From contig NC_135212.1 in assembly GCF_052324685.1 (NCBI RefSeq), forward strand, positions 9,867,790 through 9,931,789: 64,000 bases of DNA, written 5' to 3'. Under the pieces are notes generated by a model. The model was not told the origin of the DNA and did no database searches. It saw only the letters and a list, made by a program, of their open reading frames with translations. The translations under genes were made by a program, and so were the position numbers. The stretch comes from Brachyhypopomus gauderio (lineage: Eukaryota > Chordata > Actinopteri > Gymnotiformes > Hypopomidae). Shown here in pieces: positions 13,640 to 30,000 of the stretch; the first letter of the stretch is position 1, and each line of letters starts with the position of its first letter.

Positions 13640-14374
13640 TCTCTTGCTCTAGTGCTCTCTAGTGTCTCTTTTGGATATAAGGTAAATTATCATATTCCGT
13701 GTTTTGAAGATTTAGGATGCTTTTGAATATTTGAAATTGTGTTTTCTGTTCAAGATGTTATTGCATTTTAATATAACTTATTTGCTATTTCATCATGGAG
13801 TGAGGCCTCGGTAGTACAACCATGTTAAAATGCAAATTAGTGATGTTTAATCTGACAACCGGTGGCTAAAGAACTGCTTAGCAACTCGCAGTCTTAACTA
13901 GTTGAGTTATTGATTCAAATGTGCTACTAGGCTCTAGTTCAAAGAACAAATGTCAGGAGTGTATAAATTGTTTGATATTGTTTAGTATAATTTGGTTTTG
14001 GGTGAAAGACGTGCCGCTTATTTTTTTCTGTCTCTGATGTTTGAATTACTTTAAAAATGTGATGATTTTTAAAAATGATTATTGATAATGATTATTTCAA
14101 AATAAAGCTATAATTTACTTTGAAATATCTTTTTCTTTGTGCAACTATCTTGACATGCCTGATTTTATTACGTTCTGAGATAATATTAAGAGAAAATGGC
14201 AACATTGTCTAAATGGTGTAACCATAAAAATGCAGCACCAAGAATATAAGTTGTTGAAAAAATATGTAAAGACATTCTAAACAGCCTTTGAAATACACTG
14301 GAATAATCTTAAACAAGTATTTTTAAAAATCAAATAATAATAGAGAAACATGGCAGTTCTGAATATTTCCATTA

Positions 14375-16035
14375 CAGTTTTTCTCAGTCGATTTGGTTCA
14401 TTTCTCAGATCAGAATTGAAATTCTCAAAACTGTTCATTCAGTCTCCACATCTCCTTGTCACTTGTGCACATCATAATTGCATTTCTCATTGTGTTTCAC
14501 ATTTTGCAAATGCTTTTGTACATTTTGAAATGGACATGTACAATTGTCTGTTGTTTTTTACATTATCAATTTGCTTATGTCATGTTTATCAAAATGTGTT
14601 GTACAGATTGTCTGTTGAATCGTCTTACCCCCCAAAACATTCAGTCTTTAGGTCATCGCCTAGGTCATTATATGCAAAAGTGCTGAACATGTCATAATCT
14701 CTAAGGCATCATTTTACATTTATTTATTTAGTTTTTTTTTGTTACATTTTGGTAATTTATCCTAATTTGATTAAATTGTTTGCAAGTGAACATTCAGTTA
14801 CAGTAAGAAAGGGAATTGGTGAAGGCTTAGATCACCCAATGATCTCAACTATAGGTCAGAGGTGCGTCTCATGAACCTTTACTGTAATTGGCAAACATTT
14901 ATAGATGCTAAACATCTATATCACAAAGTCTCATAATGGAAAGACAAGGTCATGTATAGGGTGAACAGTCAATAGGAGAAGTAAGACTGTGGTGTAGAGG
15001 GGTAAGACTGTGGTGTAGAGGGGTAAGACTGTGTGGTGTAGAGGGGTAAGACTGTGTGGTGTAGAGGGGTAAGACTATGGTGTAGATGGGTAAGACTGTG
15101 TGGTGTAAGGCTGAGGGGACAAAACAGTGAAATACAGTAAGGGCAACAATTGTGGACCATGTTTTACATGTAAGTCATGGTCTCACTAAGGCTGAAGCTG
15201 GTTGCAGCCGAATATTGGAAGAACAACTGTGTCTTCAATCGTTCAAATACTTCATCGAGAAAACGAGTGTAATTCAGAAATGTGCTCTCTGCTGTAATGC
15301 TGCACATTGACATACATTCTGACATGTTACTGTATTCAATTTCTTTTGCATTTTTGCATTCTTTTACCATATAGGATATCAAGACTAGCTCATAGTGGTA
15401 GCAGAGGTTCCATTTTCACACAGCAAAAGGAGGCTGTATGTGCTCAGGTTGTTTTGAATGTGTAGAATAAGTTTCTAATTTTGCAGTTTTTCCAGTCAGT
15501 CAGTCTTTTCTGAATTTCACTCAGATTAATTTTTGTCAACAAATTGCAGTGCGAACAATACCGTCAAACAATATTGCTGTACAAATTTGATTCCAGTCCA
15601 ATTTCTTGCTATCAGTCTCCCACATACAGTCATGTGTAACTTTTTTCCATGTAAGTTTGTATGTGTGTAACATGTATTTGATATACCACAGTATGTGCAG
15701 CGTTCTTGAAATAAAAAGCTTAGCTAGTTTCCCTCAGAATATACAGTCTACACTGACTGTGACTTATAGTTGCACTGACAACATGACTAAGTATTTTGAC
15801 TGCCTTGTTCATAGGCAATGGCACACAGACTAGATACTCTGATGGCACTGACAAATTGAGTGACCTAAATATTTGATTTTGGGGCAAAAACAAAGAATTT
15901 TGAGTGAAGTATCTGCTTTTGCAGGTATTTCATTGAGTTTTGATGTTTGCACTAACTGTTTTGAAAAATGCACTAGTTGTGATGCCAATTTAAATCATGA
16001 TGTGAGAAATGAACCAAATCGACTGAGAAAATCTG
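14375..16035. mobile_element. 1.66-kb TIR DNA transposon, TA target site
   Basis: The left end (CAGTTTTTCTCAGTCGATTT from 14375) is matched in reverse complement by the right end (16001-16035) over about 33 bases with one mismatch, and more weakly for another dozen. Both ends are flanked by TA (14373-14374 and 16036-16037). A TA target duplication, termini starting CAG and a length near 1.7 kb are the Tc1/mariner pattern. I find no intact transposase; only short open frames remain on both strands, so the copy is degenerate or non-autonomous. It contains a small 21-24-bp minisatellite. Confidence 0.72.
14979..15108. repeat. Short minisatellite, 21-24-bp unit
   Basis: About six copies of a unit with the core GTAAGACTGTGGTGTAGAGG, some with an extra TGTG. 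It lies inside the TIR element at 14375-16035. Confidence 0.85.
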
Positions 16036-16546
16036 TAATAATAAATCACTTATTTCATCTGTATACATATATAACTTCTAGAAGGCTGAATTATTTAATA
16101 CTTGTCATGCTTTTTTGGTTACACAATTTGACAATTTAATGTGACTGTGATTCTTTAATTGGTTAAAAATGGTAAAAATGTCATTTAAAATGCTATGGCA
16201 ACAACAGAAATGCAAACTATACATCTAAACAAACAAATTATTTTAACTTGTTTAAAGCATATTTGTTATTTGGACGTCATACTAACCCTTATTTGTCACT
16301 GACCCTTATTTGTTGTTTTATGGCCATTTCACATTTCTTCTAGGTATCAGCTTTGAAATGATAAAATCCTCCTGTGTTTCAGAAGTATTCTAGATCAGCA
16401 GTATCTGTGTAACCTGCTGTGCTGGTGAGGTGGAGGATATTTTGGCATTTGGAGCATGGCATTTTGGAAGTTGCACTGGATAAGAATATCGGCTATATGC
16501 CAAAAGATACATAAAGAAAGGATCTTCAAAATTATAAGCCTTAATC

Positions 16547-16547
<1 letters not shown>

Positions 16548-16618
<71 letters not shown>
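16548..16618. repeat. Compound (TC)n(AC)n microsatellite
   Basis: About 16 TC repeats to 16580 followed by about 19 CA repeats. Confidence 0.95.
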
Positions 16619-16620
<2 letters not shown>

Positions 16621-16797
16621 TATTTGGTTCCACATACAATAAACTAATCAGAAACAGATATTCTGAAAATGTCTAACATGATACAGACCATCACTTCATT
16701 GCAGAGGTTAAAGTTTAAGGATAGGAAGATCACTTTGCTTGTGTGTGCGTAATAAGTCTCAACAATACAAACAACACCAGGGTGGCTGGGTCTGAGA

Positions 16798-16880
16798 TGG
16801 AGAGAGAGAGAGAGAGAGAGATAAAGAGAGAGACAGAGAAAGGTGGAGAGGGAGAGAGAGAGAGGAGAGGGAGAGGGAGA
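16798..16880. repeat. Imperfect (GA)n tract
   Basis: About 12 perfect GA repeats followed by interrupted GAGA and GGAGAG blocks. Confidence 0.85.
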
Positions 16881-17119
16881 GAGCAGGAAATGATCATAGC
16901 AAAGTAATGCTGACTTCCTGTAATTGTTGCAGCTCTCAGTGAAAAACAGGTGTGCATGCATGTTCATTTTAAAGTCATTTATATATTTATATGCCATGTG
17001 TTGGCATCTACCTATATGTATCTATATTTGAATTTCTAAGACACGTTTGGTTACGCCATTTGGTCTAGCAATTTAATAAAATGATAGAGAAATTGACATC
17101 TTTTGGTATTAAGTAAACA

Positions 17120-17120
<1 letters not shown>

Positions 17121-17156
<36 letters not shown>
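17121..17156. repeat. (TG)n microsatellite
   Basis: About 18 TG repeats, followed by a few GTGA and GAGA units. Confidence 0.92.
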
Positions 17157-17158
<2 letters not shown>

Positions 17159-17866
17159 TGAGTGAGAGAGAAAGAGAAATTTAATTATAATATATTTTTA
17201 CAGCCTCAATTTAGTCGAGGTTATTCCAGTGATCTGCAACCTGATCTTCGTGTCTCAACAAGTCTTGTATTTAACAGAGAAATTGATCTCGTATTAGCGT
17301 GGAAGCCAAATCTCAACCAACATTCCTCTATCAGAGATCAGTATAAACAATCTTTGTCTTGCTGATATAACCACCTAGTGGCTGTGCGCTCGCGTGCGTG
17401 TGTGTCTGTTCTCTATTATTAACTTTTATAAAAGGTGACTCGAATGCTCACTGCCGTAAATATGTAGTGTGTGCCGTGAATATTCATTTTAGTGTAGCGC
17501 AGCGCTGCTACTGGACACTTGCACCACTAGACATTTTTCTGTGCATGTATTCAGAGATTGAAGAAAGGGGCGGAATAGGCGGAGTCTTCTGAACCTGCTT
17601 TAACTGTGGTGAGTTCGTGATTTCTTTCCAGGGCACTCAGCGTTGGACATTGTTGTAATTGTAAAACAATAGTTTACAATACGCTTTCTTAGTATGTAGG
17701 GTATTATTGGGAATCAATATACGAACTGAATAAAAGTCAGTGGATAAGATGCACGACAGGTTATTAGAACGGAAACTAGTACCTTGTTATAACGCACGTT
17801 TTCGAATAGCTTAAAGTACAACGAACTGATCTGTAGAGAAGAAAAAAACTACTTTATTGTAACCCG

Positions 17867-21139
<3,273 letters not shown>

Positions 21140-24100
21140 TGCCAGCAGCACCATGTGGACCGAACCATGCGACTCTCTTCAGTTTACTCATGACAGAAAC
21201 GAGTGAAACCTTGTGCCATACATAGTGTTGCTTCCATGCGATAACAGTATCTTCCATTTCATCCATCCCAGTTTGAAAATAATTAATTTCTTAGGCATTG
21301 CGATATTGACATTGATTTATTTTCTGAAGGGAAATGATGTTGATTGTTCTGATGTGATTTCTTTAAAAATAAATCACCAATATGCATCACCTAGGCTGTA
21401 TTTCATCTGCTGTTTTCGTAAGGGGCCAGGAGCATTATTAAATTAATATAATTCCATTATTAAAGTTAGTATAATTCCGTTATTAAACCCCGTGCTCACT
21501 GCATCATATTATTTACTCTACGTATAGTTCTCATAAAATAAAATATTCTCTTGAGTCTGTAATGAATTTAAAAGCCTCAGAAATGTCAAGGGAAATCACA
21601 AAATGAAAAGAAACCCTGTAAGAGCGTCTTCACGCCAGCAAACCAAGGACATACAAAGGACAAAAGTGCGGACAAAAATATTAAGGTTTCACGCGTTCTC
21701 TATTTATGTAGACACACGGCACATGAATTGTAAAGGAAATCTGAATCACCAGTATCGTGGTGGTGAAGGCTCTATTGCCCCAACTACTGTGTGTAAGGAA
21801 ATATTGGAAATGTAGAATCACTGGGCATTTTTCACGTAGGCTACATCTTGACACTCAATTCACATAAAGAAAAATAAATACAAATGTAACAGCTAACAAA
21901 TGCCATGTACTTCAATGGTGGAAAAGTTTTGGGAGTCTGCTTTACCGTTTAGATTTCACAACAGAACCTCGTGAAGTGAGAAGCAGGATGCGACTCCCCA
22001 CCAAGTTGCTTCCTGCAGTTCTTGATGCAGGAGATAAGCATTCATAAGCTTTAAGAAACATTTATAATCATTCATGAGCATTTTAACGAATTGTATTTTT
22101 CATTTTCTACAATTTATAAGCAAACGTACAAAACAAACAAAATAATAACGAAAAGTCGACTTAAAAAATATTAGCTTGCTTTCAAATAATTCCATTACTT
22201 AAATAACAGAATAAAGGGTTTATGGTGGCTTTTAAAGAGCTGCTCTGGAGTGTGTATGCATGTGCTTTTGTATTTATATGAAAGGCCAGCAAGCCATAGC
22301 AAAGATCCCAGTTTTTAAAGCAGCCTAATATTACAGTGTGGGAGTTTGCCTGGGCTCTGAATCCCCATGTAAGGGTCTCCCTCATATACAGTCAATGGTC
22401 TCCCTTCTCTAAAAGGGGGTCAGGTGCAAAGGGCCCATGGCGATGTGGGACCTCCAACACCAGGGGGCGACACTGTGCCACCACAGAAGCCGAGAAGACT
22501 GGGGAGGGGGGGCACTGTTATAACCTGGGTCAAGGGGGTGAGCGGATGAGCTCTACGTCCGTTCTGTCGGTGAACACAAACGACGTGGACGATCACAGAC
22601 CATGTTAGATCGCATGCAACCTCACTGCGGTCTTACATGATCTAAATTAGAATACTGTCTTGAAGTTGTCATTTAATTTTGACTTAATCTACTGGTATTT
22701 TATGTTTTTAGATAACTTACCTCCACATTAGTCACTAGACAAAAAGATTTGAGTGAAGTGTGTAGCCTACTGCAAAATCTTTGATTGAGCTGAATTAAAC
22801 ATTTAGTTCTCGCGGTTTCTCAGGTTGTACTAATATCAGTGTCAATAACTGTGTCAACTGCATACCACTCGGAAACTTTGCTAGGCATCGTCTAACACCG
22901 TGAACTATATGTAGGAGCTTTAGATACATACCACTGCCACCTACCGGTCATTGTAGGTGATGCCTGTCTTATTTTTAGGATTTAAAATATCACATAGTGC
23001 GTCACCATATAATAAAATTGGCAAACTTCAAATATCTAACTATTTCTGTTTACACAGGCTACAAAGTGGAAAAGAACGTGTTAGACTGAATAGCAACAGT
23101 ATATCTGGATGCATGTTCCTCCAGTATCTCCAACAGCATGGTAAAGCTCCTTTGCTTGATAATTAACAGAGGAACCAGGAAAAAAGAAAAACATGGACAA
23201 ATATTAAAAAGGTGATATGAAGAAATAGTTCACATACACAGCATGTGTTGCAAGGGATATTTTCTGAAATAAATTTATTATGAAGGGAATACAGCTACTG
23301 CCATAAAAGAAAAACAAACCAAAAAAAATGATCAGAAAATGCAGTTGTAGATAGGTAGGTTACAAAATTATCTAGGGGTGGTGCCTTTTTTGAAATGTTC
23401 ATAAGGGTGAGGGGCGGGGCGTTACAGATCTGAGCTCAGTTCTAGCACTGTCCCATTGTAATGCGTTATACTACATCTCAGCCGAAGGAAGCAGGTCCTT
23501 GATCGGTGGGAAAGGGGAGATTCAAACCACCCCCCCCCCCCCAATCACTGGTAACCATGGCAGCCATTCTAAAACCGTCGTGCCATGTCTGGAGCCCCAG
23601 AAAGCCAACATTAGTGCAGAGAGCCTTCACGGGCATTCATCGGGGAACAGGACAGATTGAAGGTGTGTGGCCCTTCTCTTCAAACCAGCAGACGGGCCTT
23701 TTGACTTTTACTTAAGCGTGCCTTTTTAAACAAGAACAGAAAAGTTTTCCATTTTTATTGCACTTTTTATCAGCAAAAATCACGATTAGATATCTAGAAG
23801 TATTAGTGTAAATATTTGCAGTTACACTGCTGACAGTTAAAAGTTTACGGCGTCAGTTGTGAATCTGATAGTTTCCTTGGTTTTTGCTTGTTTAATGAAT
23901 ATTTCAGCAGCCCACATCTGTGGAGTATGACAGTAAACCCGCCTCCATTGCATCTCCTCACTATAACTCGTCACAAACCCACTCCACCCCCTCACCTAGC
24001 AGCATATGTGCAGAATGAACAAGGAGCAGCACGCTAGCTAGTCTCACCAGGGACGTAACCAGGTCATTCTGAGGCTTTTCATACTCTCACGGACTAAAAC

Positions 24101-24330
24101 ACACCCAAATAAAAACAAAATGGTGACATGACATGACACCGTTGTGTGGAGACTGTAAGCAGTGCACCTTGGCCTTCTCCGCTCCATATACAGGCCACAA
24201 GGAAGAGGGTCGTTTTGCACACATAAGACAAAAGGCAACTGTTTTAATGCTGGATTCTTATCTTTTTGGGTGCGAGGGAGGTGGCGTGGTGGGGAAGATG
24301 GTGTCCAGAGGAGCAGGTTTTCCGGAGGTT
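21140..24330. other. cmtm8 / smim13 convergent intergenic region and 3' UTRs
   Basis: The two genes converge here. The left part should hold the cmtm8 3' UTR. The right part should hold the smim13 3' UTR; minus-strand AATAAA occurs at 23754-23759. No further coding exon is evident. A C-rich homopolymer lies near 23531-23542 and a CTCF-like site at 22457. Confidence 0.5.
22457..22470 (+). promoter_or_regulatory. Candidate CTCF-binding core
   Basis: The site ACACCAGGGGGCGA fits the vertebrate CTCF core (CCASYAGRKGGCRS) with two mismatches, at the first and last positions. It lies between the convergent genes cmtm8 and smim13, a plausible insulator position. Motif match only; occupancy is not shown. 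Confidence 0.35.
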
Positions 24331-25441
24331 TTACGTGGCTCCGGTGGGGGGTGCGGTTCTTTGGCGGGCAGTCTTCGGCCGGTGTCGGGGGGTCGGAGGT
24401 GAACTGCGCTCGCTCTCCGACCCGGAGGGCTCTGTTTCGGCCTGGGGGGAGCCCGTGTCCCCAACTAGCTCTCGCAGAAATTTAAACTTGGACAGGAAGA
24501 GCTGCCACACCACATACCAACCTGCAAATAATTAAAATTTTAATTTGATTATTAAATTACTATACTGTTTCATCATCATATGTTCAGTTGTTTACCACGA
24601 TCATTCTTTACTCACTGTGGATTTTAAGTGGTTTAATTTAATCTGATATGCTACTTAGTACAATGACAATTAAAATATACAGAAGCGAAAGAGGAATAAC
24701 TGTTTCAAATGGCATGTTTTGATAAATGTTAATGATTTTGTTTTTAAAAAGATCGTCTTCCACGGAAACACAAGGAGGCAGCTCAGTCTGGGCGACAAGT
24801 AGATGAAGTTTCTCCACCTGTCTAGCGAACAGAAACAAAGGGATGTCTAGGCAAAAATCTGTTGTGGAGGAACATTTATTATCAGACTACTGCCCCAAGG
24901 GAAAACTGCTTAGGAAAACAATTTCTGTACGGGATCTTATTAAAAAGGTTGTTGGAGAGCGTCTGGATAAAAAAAAAACAGATCAGACAGTCTGGAATCT
25001 AGAGCACGGCCCGGGTTATCTAGTTATATCTAAACACATGAAAAGTACTTTGGGTGACGTTAAATAAGTTGCTTTTACACTTGGTTGTGGGCAAGAACAA
25101 AAACAGCTAAACGAAGAAGGAAACCCAAAGGTTCTCTGACAAGTGTGTGCTGAAACCAACCTGCTGACAGTCATAAATCGGCCTATTTTTACATTTTGTT
25201 TTTCTCTCCTGAGCTGCCCAGTGTCCAATCCTAATTGAACTTTAGGATTCCTGACAATCTTGTCAGTTGAATCCTCCTCATTACACAATAAACACATTTT
25301 TATGCCAGATTAATGAAAAATGTAAACTATAAACACACACCGAGACTTTTGCACAAGATACATACCGAAAACCATAAAGAGTAGGACGCATACCAACGTG
25401 GCCACAATGACCAGCACAGTTAAGCCCAAGCTCTGCCACAT
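24331..25441 (-). CDS. smim13: Small integral membrane protein 13 (complete, 2 exons)
   Basis: Exon 1 is 25366-25441 (ATG at its right end) and exon 2 is 24331-24521 (TGA at its left end). The intron has a GTATGT donor and CAG acceptor and splits a glycine codon. The product is 88 residues; human SMIM13 is about 91. It starts MWQSLGLTVLVIVATLVCVL, one transmembrane helix from about residue 6 to 30. Next come GWYVVWQLFLSKFKFLRELV and GDTGS, a strongly conserved juxtamembrane block, then an acidic, serine- and proline-rich tail with PSGSESE and TARQRTAP. These match the SMIM13 family closely. No molecular function is established for it. The gene lies on the same strand as cdhr2, downstream of it. 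Confidence 0.92.
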
Positions 25442-27071
25442 CTTCTCTCCTAAAGAACAAATGCAGACGGTGAACTCATCATGCAAGTCAGCCAGCTAGC
25501 CAGATCGCGCTGGTTACTATTTCGGTACGATTTAGCGTGAACTATTACACTTATTAAACAAAAAAGTAAGTATGAACAGATGCACAGTTGCACAGCTACA
25601 GTTGATGGTAGCTAGCTAGCAGCTGGGTTAGCCCCTAACTAGTTAATTAGCCGAAATAAACATACTGTTGATCAAATCCGCGCTTCCTCACGGGATTTGG
25701 CCGCTGCCAAAAGTGACGGATACCGGATCGACGTGTCATTGACAGCCCAGGCGTCTCCGTTACCTACATAATAACCACACGTAAACTAATATTTTACAGC
25801 AAAACCGAACTGCAGTGAACAAGGAGACTCTGAAGAGGTAGCTGGACCGGAAACAGTGGTGTGACGCTTTGGTTTATGGGTAACGTAGTTTCACATACAC
25901 AAACACATACGCACACACGCTCACTAATGCTACAACCTCAGTAACCACGATTTCATTAGTTTGGTCTTGCTGACTTGCCGTCGTCTTGTCTTTCCTCTAT
26001 CTTGACCATAGGACAGGTTTTGTTTGAACCTTTGCCATCTCAAAGGCAGGATTTAATTATGGTAATAGAATAGTTCCCACCACCAGGACTAATGGTGTGA
26101 TTTTTGTTTGGAGTGAAACAATACCAGTCAAAATGAAAATTATGAAAACAATGTGCCTTGATCTTGCGTTGACTGTGTATATAATTAGAAATGCGTGTTT
26201 AAATATTAATAGTCACGAGTGAAATGCAGTTAACATTAAAGTGCATGAAAATGGAATTTAGGAAATTTCACTTTGAATATATAAAACTAGGAACCACGGC
26301 TACAAGCTGGTCATTCTGAAATATAGTTAGAAAATGGCATTATACCTCATATATATGACACATTCTGCATGAAGCAATGAAGGTCAGGTCTGAAGGGAAA
26401 TTTCAAGAACAAATTAAAAATTCCCTCATTCGTGTGATGACATCACAGTTCAAGCCGCAGAACAGAATCTTCCTTTCAATACAATTTCACTTTCATGACA
26501 TTTCAAGTCGTTTTTATTCAAATGGTTGGAATTTAATTAATCACAAAAAACATTTCATCAAATTGACAGCTGAAAGTGGGTATGTATAACATATACAATT
26601 TGCCTTATTAAATATCATAAGTTGAATAACTCCACTTACAATTTCGCAGGATTTACAAGAAGCAATATTGTATTCATCTGGTGTTTACTTTGACCAAAAT
26701 GTTAAATTGTTTATTAATATCTGGCTAAAATTGGAGAATTCAACTTTGAAAACAGAATACATATCTTATGAGAACTAAACACAAGTAAAATTTTAAAATA
26801 CATAAAAATACACTGATTGCAAAAAATTACATATTGAAAATATATCTATATATACTAAAATTATTTAAAGTGCAGGAAATTGGACACATTCTCTCCCAAA
26901 TAACTAACTTAGACAGTTTTTCCCCAAAGTACTGTATAAATGTTTAATATTCTAAATTTAATTTTAAGAATTCTCACTGCAGTATCTTAGGCCAAAAATG
27001 AATGTTTTCCGGGTAAGCAGGTCCCGTGGTCAGGCAGTCGGTTCGAGGGTGGAGAATGTGGCTGATGGGGT
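25442..27071. other. smim13 5' region and cdhr2 3' flank
   Basis: The interval 25442-25880 should contain the smim13 5' UTR and promoter; it is moderately CpG-containing around 25675-25760. The rest is AT-rich. A minus-strand AATAAA at 26709-26714 is a reasonable poly(A) signal for cdhr2, about 360 bp past its stop. No other gene seen. Confidence 0.45.
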
Positions 27072-30000
27072 TTACAGGTCTACAGAGCTGAACAAGGGGT
27101 TGGCTATGGTCACGCCCGGGCTCTCTGAACCTTTCTTTCGCCCTCGCTGTGCCAGTGCAGCCCCCAGTGGCTCAACGTACGATGACTCATCCTCATCTTC
27201 CTCCTGAATCACCTAACAAGGGAAAACGCACACACACGATGCTGACAAGACTATGTATATAATAAGCGTGCATACACATAGTATGAATGTATTAAACACA
27301 AGCAGATACACAGTCCAAACCCCTCAGTACCTCATGTGTACACCTGATGGGTTAAATGAAAGCAAGAATGTCCAGTAGCTTTTTCAGCACAATAACGCTA
27401 CAGTGTATACAGGTATGTGTTACATTTTTTGATGTGTTTACCGCCATTGTGTTGTCTTTCTCTGTCATGTCCACGTTGTAGTCGAGGGAATTCAGGCTGA
27501 AAAACGGAGGAGGCACAAAATCTGAATCTCATAAACGAATGATACTGGAGCATGTCCCGAAGTGTGGAGTGGTGTGTGTGTGGGGTAATGATACTGGAGC
27601 ATGCTCTGAAGTGTGGAGTGGTGTGTGTGTGTGGTAATGATACTGGAGCATGCCCCGAAGTGTGGAGTGGTGTGTGTGTGGGGTAATGATACTGGAGCAT
27701 GCTCTGAAGTGTGGAGTGGTGTGTGTGTGTGGTAATGATACTGGAGCATGCTCTGAAGTGTGGAGTGGTGTGTGTGTGTGGTAATGATACTGGAGCATGC
27801 TCTGAAGTGTGGAGTGGTGTGTGTGGGGTAATGATACTGGAGCATGCTCTGAAGTGTGGAGTGGTGTGTGTGTGTGGTAATGATACTGGAGCATGCCCCG
27901 AAGTGTGGAGTGGTGTGTGTGTGGGGTAATGATACTGGAGCATGCTCTGAAGTGTGGAGTGGTGTGTGTGTGTGGTAATGATACTGGAGCATGCTCTGAA
28001 GTGTGGAGTGGTGTGTGTGTGTGGTAATGATACTGGAGCATGCTCTGAAGTGTGGAGTGGTGTGTGTGGGGTAATGATACTGGAGCATGCTCTGAAGTGT
28101 GGAGTGGTGTGTGTGTGTGGTAATGATACTGGAGCATGCCCTGAAGTGTGGAGTGGTGTGTGTGTGTGGTAATGATACTGGAGCATGCCCCGAAGTGTGG
28201 AGTGGTGTGTGTGTGTGGTAATGATACTGGAGCATGCCCTGAAGTGTGGAGTGGTGTGTGTGTGGTAATGATACTGGAGCATGCTCTGAAGTGTGGAGTG
28301 GTGTGTGTGGGGTAATGATACTGGAGCATGCCCTGAAGTGTGGAGTGGTGTGTGTGTGGTAATGATACTGGAGCATGCTCTGAAGTGTGGAGTGGTATGT
28401 GTGTGGTAATGATACTGGAGCATGCCCTGAAGTGTGGAGTGGTATGTGTGTGGTAGCTACACGTGTCCTAATGGAGTATCAACAGTAGTATTGTAACTGT
28501 GGCTGTCCAGCAGTTGTAGTTCTGTTACTGTGGCTGTCCAGCAGAAGTAGTAATGTAACTGTGGCTGTCCAGCAGCAGTGGTATTGTAACTGTGGCTGTC
28601 CAGCAGAAGTAGTAATGTAGCTGTGGCTGTCCAGCAGCAGTGGTATTGTAACTGTGGCTGTCCAGAAGCAGTAGTAATGTAACTGTGGCTGTCCAGGAAC
28701 ACTGCATGGACTGTGTTTCCATCTGCATGTGGATGCATGTGTATATATACACAGATGCACACACCATGCTTAATTCATCTCACTATATGAAATCTATTAT
28801 TAGTAAATGCCTATTAATGCCTAAGAAATAGCAGTTTTCCTATAGGTCAAAATACAAAATACGTTTAATTAGGAATCTATTCTGGGATAGTTGGGAAATA
28901 TACATGTAGAAGTATATATATATATAGAACCCAATTTCGCCTGGAAACATCATCAGGTATGTGTTTGGGTAGCTACCTCTCCTGATCGCCACTAGACGTG
29001 TCCTCGTCGAATCCCAAGTCAGAGGCAGCATTCAGGTTGAGCACTGGGTTCGCCCTGGTGGAATATACATCCGCCCATGTTAGCACACATTACACATGGT
29101 CTCCAGGCACCAGGAGGAGGCGTGTTCTTAATGCAGAGGAAGCACGACCTCTGTTTTGAATGCAGAATATTTTCTGATTCAAGTAACTTAAATAACAATT
29201 TTAAAGGATTTTTAAAGGAGTCAAACTCATTTTGGTCTGGGTGCCACATACAACTTAATCGGATCTCAGGGGGGCCAGACCAGTAAACTCATTCCAAAAT
29301 TACATGGAACTAACAATAAGTCCACTTTTTTTTCTTTGTATTAGTTCGAAGAAGTAAGTAATAAAAATCTTATATGAAATGAATTGTCCTTTAACTAGAT
29401 ATATTATGAACAACTTTCTACTGGGGCCACTGAAATAAATTATGAAATGAAATTTATCTATGGCCTAATTTGAATTCATTGTTCTAATGGATTATTCTAA
29501 TTGGACAGGAATATGTGGACTCACCCGTCTCTGGTGTACATGTTGGTACCGGGGACAATGGGTCCAGCTTTCTGGCTTGCACTGGCCATCGTAGCTGCTG
29601 TGTTCATGGCCTTGGCTGCCTTCAGTTTCCTCTTGTAACTGGAAAAAAGTGTGCACATAAATCATGAACCACAGAAAGCTTTAAGACTGATGCCTCTGTA
29701 GATAGCAATCCAGGGAACCATCATCTCTTATGGGTGAGGTCAGTGTTTGCCAAGAGTCACATTTATCAGATTTCCACAGTGTGGGAAGGTTTGCTGTCCA
29801 CCTGGCCATTGGGCTGACTGCAGGTGAAAGGGAGTGTTGCACAAAGCAATGGGCCAGCACCCACATTAAGACATTAGGTTAACAACAACAAAACAAAAAG
29901 ACAACTCTTACTTCGATTTAATGCACACGAGTGACGTCACTGCGACGGCGAGGATGATGACGAGTCCTCCAATCAGGCCAATCATGATGAAGAGCTCTGT

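Larger units (their letters stand above)
10473..14374. other. Intergenic, microsatellite-rich
   Basis: No supported gene. The stretch holds CA/GT microsatellites (listed separately), a CT-rich tract near 13471-13590, and a GC-box-like CCGCCCCC near 12293 close to an ATTGGC motif near 12246. Short open frames here are mostly translations of the microsatellites. Confidence 0.45.
16036..17866. other. Intergenic region upstream of cmtm8
   Basis: No exon recognised. It holds several microsatellites, then from about 17380 a less AT-rich stretch leading to the cmtm8 start, including GGGGCGGAATAGGCGGAG near 17568. That is GC-box-like and a plausible promoter-proximal position, but no transcription start can be fixed from sequence. 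Confidence 0.4.

Noticed and set aside
24133..24535. Several plus-strand frames of about 90-107 codons
   Set aside because: Antisense to smim13 exon 2 and its 3' UTR; the minus-strand protein is a clear family match.
27398..28423. Long open frames (up to 341 codons) in three minus-strand frames, rich in His-Thr
   Set aside because: They are translations of the intronic 47-bp minisatellite, which lacks stops in those frames. They lie in a cdhr2 intron and have no protein-like composition.
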